A stretch of 64,000 nucleotides of DNA from Tuctoria greenei (lineage: Eukaryota; Streptophyta; Magnoliopsida; Poales; Poaceae): NCBI GenBank assembly GCA_036927565.1, contig JAYESD010000002.1, forward strand, positions 143,909,167-143,973,166, given 5' to 3'. A program made the translations under genes and the position numbers. Below the pieces are notes generated by a model, which saw nothing but the letters and a program-made list of their open reading frames with translations, made no database searches and was not told the origin of the DNA. This document shows, piece after piece, positions 62,457 to 64,000 of this stretch. The first letter of the stretch is position 1, and each line of letters starts with the position of its first letter.

Positions 62457-64000
62457 TCAATTTAAGCCATGAGGATGCATAACCCCTATTTCACTACGAA
62501 TGTAACAAAAAACGAGTGAAATCCAAAGGTTTTGTAAAAATGTAAGCCAATTGTTGTTCAGTATCTACATGGTGAAGCACAATGTTTCCTTTTTCAACAT
62601 TATCTCGGAGAAAGTGATACCTAATGTCAATGTGCTTAGTTCTAGAATGTTGCACGGGGTTTTTAGCAATGCAAATGGCACTAGTGTTATCACAGAACAG
62701 TAGAACACTATCTAGATCAACCCCATAGTCCTTAAGTGTTTGAACAATCCAAAGAATTTGTGAGCAAGCACTAGCAGCAGCTACATATTCAGATTCGGTT
62801 GTGGATTGTGCAACTGAATTTTGTTTTCTAGGGGACCAAGGAACAAGAGAATTACCAAGAAAATGACAAGCACCGGAAGTACTTTTCCTATCAATCCTAC
62901 AACCCCCAAAATCAGCATCCGAAAAAGCTTTCAAAGTAACGGTTGAGGAAGAAGGAAGAAAAATTCCAAATTCTTGAGTTCCATGTAAGTACCTGAGAAT
63001 CCTTTTGACGGCTTGACGATGTGAAGCACGTGGGAAGGCTTGAAACCGTGCACAAAGACATACGCTGAATTGTATGTCTGGTCTTGATGCCGTGAGGTAC
63101 AAAAGTGATCCGATCATGCTTCTATATTCTTTTTGATCCACGGGTTCACCATCTTCATCAAGTCCAAGTGTTGTTGCTGTTCCCATTGGTGTCCGAAGAG
63201 GCTTGCTTTTGTCCATGTTGAAGCGCCTTAGGAGATCTTTTATATACTTCGTTTGATGCACAAAGGTACCCTCCTTTGTTTGCTTTATTTACAGCCCCAA
63301 AAAGCAAGTGAGTTCACCCATCATACTCATTTCAAATTCGGAACTCATCATTGCTGAAAACTTGGACACAAGATCATGAGAAGCACAACCAAAGATAATA
63401 TCATCCACATACACTTGAACGAATAATGAGTCATTGCCATGCTTAAGCACAAAAAGAGTTTTATCAACCTTGCCCATGGTAAACCCTTTTTCATGTAAGA
63501 ATGTTTTTAACCTATCATACCATGCTCTAGGGGCTTGTTTGAGACCGTACAAGGCTTTGGACAGTTTGTAAATATGATTAGGAAAATCTGGATTTTCAAA
63601 ACCCGGTGGTTGTTTCACATAAACCTCCTCATCTATGTAGCTATGTAGCCATTAAGAAAAGCACTTTTAACATCCATTTGATATAGCTTAAAACCAATAG
63701 ATGCAGCAAAAGCTAACACAATTCTTATGGCTTCTAATCTAGCAACAGGAGCAAAAGTTTCATCAAAATCTAGACCTTCAACTTGAGTGAAACTTTGAGC
63801 AACCAACCTAGCCTTATTCCTAACCACAACCTCATCCTCACTGTGTTTATTTTTAAATACCCATTTAGTTCCAATTAAAGTGTGACCTTGAGGTGGAGGT
63901 ACAAGTTTCCAAACATTATTTCTTTCAAAATTTTCTAACTCTTCTTGCATGGCAATAATCCAGGATTCATTAGTGAGTGCGTTTGATATATATTTGGGTT
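62457..64000 (-). pseudogene. pol: Sire-1b pol (RT and RNase H part), broken
   Basis: Reading leftward: RT lead (WVFKNKHSEDEVV, ARLVAQSFTQVEGLDFDETF, YQMDVKSAFLNGYI), an 8-base duplication at about 63633-63648 that shifts the frame, EVYVKQPPGF, YGLKQAPRAWYD, YVDDIIFG, a TAA at about 63289 where Sire-1 has CAA (LGLQIKQ), then RNase H (SDADFGG, STTESEYVAA, CDNTSAICIAKNP). A 1-base insertion near the end (FTRFLLHS instead of FTRFCYIRS) removes the last residues. It runs out of the window at 64000 before integrase. Confidence 0.88.

Larger units (their letters stand above)
59831..64000 (-). mobile_element. Sire-1b: second Sire-1 family copy, reversed, 3' part
   Basis: Starts with TGTAGGATCGAAGAGCACG, the inverse of the Sire-1 LTR end. 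LTR 59831-61454, 3' noncoding region to 62456, pol from 62457 to the window end. It is inserted in the RNase H codons of Sire-2 after GCCGACATAT. The candidate target duplication CATAT (59826-59830) cannot be checked because the other end is outside the window. Confidence 0.9.

Overview
The window is a stack of nested transposable elements from a plant nuclear genome, most probably a grass. The evidence is Ty1/copia Sireviruses with the plant tRNA-Met primer site, Ty3/gypsy elements of the Tat and Tekay/Del types with grass-like GC-rich LTRs, and a CACTA transposon carrying an Ulp1-type protease. I see no host gene, tRNA, rRNA or CRISPR array. Family names are assigned from motifs, not from a database search.

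Left part (1-15108). The window opens in the 3' end of a Tekay-like gypsy element (PPT 2075-2086, 3' LTR 2088 to about 7260). It abuts the 3' remnant of a CACTA element (Ulp1 protease pseudogene about 7390-8585, subterminal repeats, terminus at 9250). From 9950 to 15108 lies the left half of an old Tat gypsy element on the minus strand ('Tat-host'): a plus-strand (antisense) spliced extra ORF, a hairpin, a short minisatellite and the C-terminal half of integrase. The N-terminal half of that integrase is at 40379-40870.

Middle (15109-40373). A large non-autonomous Tat derivative ('TatNA-1', minus strand) is inserted in the integrase gene of Tat-host, with target-site duplication GTCCC. It keeps LTRs, a primer site, gag ends and protease, but has lost the gag core, RT, RNase H and most of pol. 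In their place is a minisatellite of more than 6 kb (about 70-bp unit, with a 2718-bp higher-order duplication). It also carries the antisense spliced ORF. Its 5' LTR is split by a young, nearly intact Sirevirus ('Sire-1', 29589-40031, TSD CAGGT), whose gag and pol are in one frame separated by a single UAG.

Right part (40871-64000). A second TatNA copy ('TatNA-2') starts inside the same Tat-host. In the intron of its antisense ORF sits a decayed Sirevirus ('Sire-2', 44191-59830). The 5' LTR of Sire-2 is split by a minus-strand Tekay-like element ('Tek-2', 44887-53400, TSD GCTAC). Tek-2 contains a truncated plus-strand Tat element ('Tat-C', about 47760-51721), joined to the Tek-2 5' LTR by a deletion. 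The RNase H region of Sire-2 is interrupted by a second, diverged Sire-1 family copy in reverse orientation ('Sire-1b', 59831 to the window end).

Inferred order: Tat-host, then TatNA-1 and TatNA-2, then Sire-2 into TatNA-2, then Tek-2 and Sire-1b into Sire-2 and Tat-C into Tek-2. Sire-1 is very recent. The points most worth following up are: the antisense ORF whose intron position and reading frame are kept in two diverged elements; replacement of pol by an expanded minisatellite; short palindromic motifs shared by LTRs and coding regions of Sireviruses, and between a Sirevirus LTR and a Tekay LTR; and the in-frame gag-UAG-pol arrangement.
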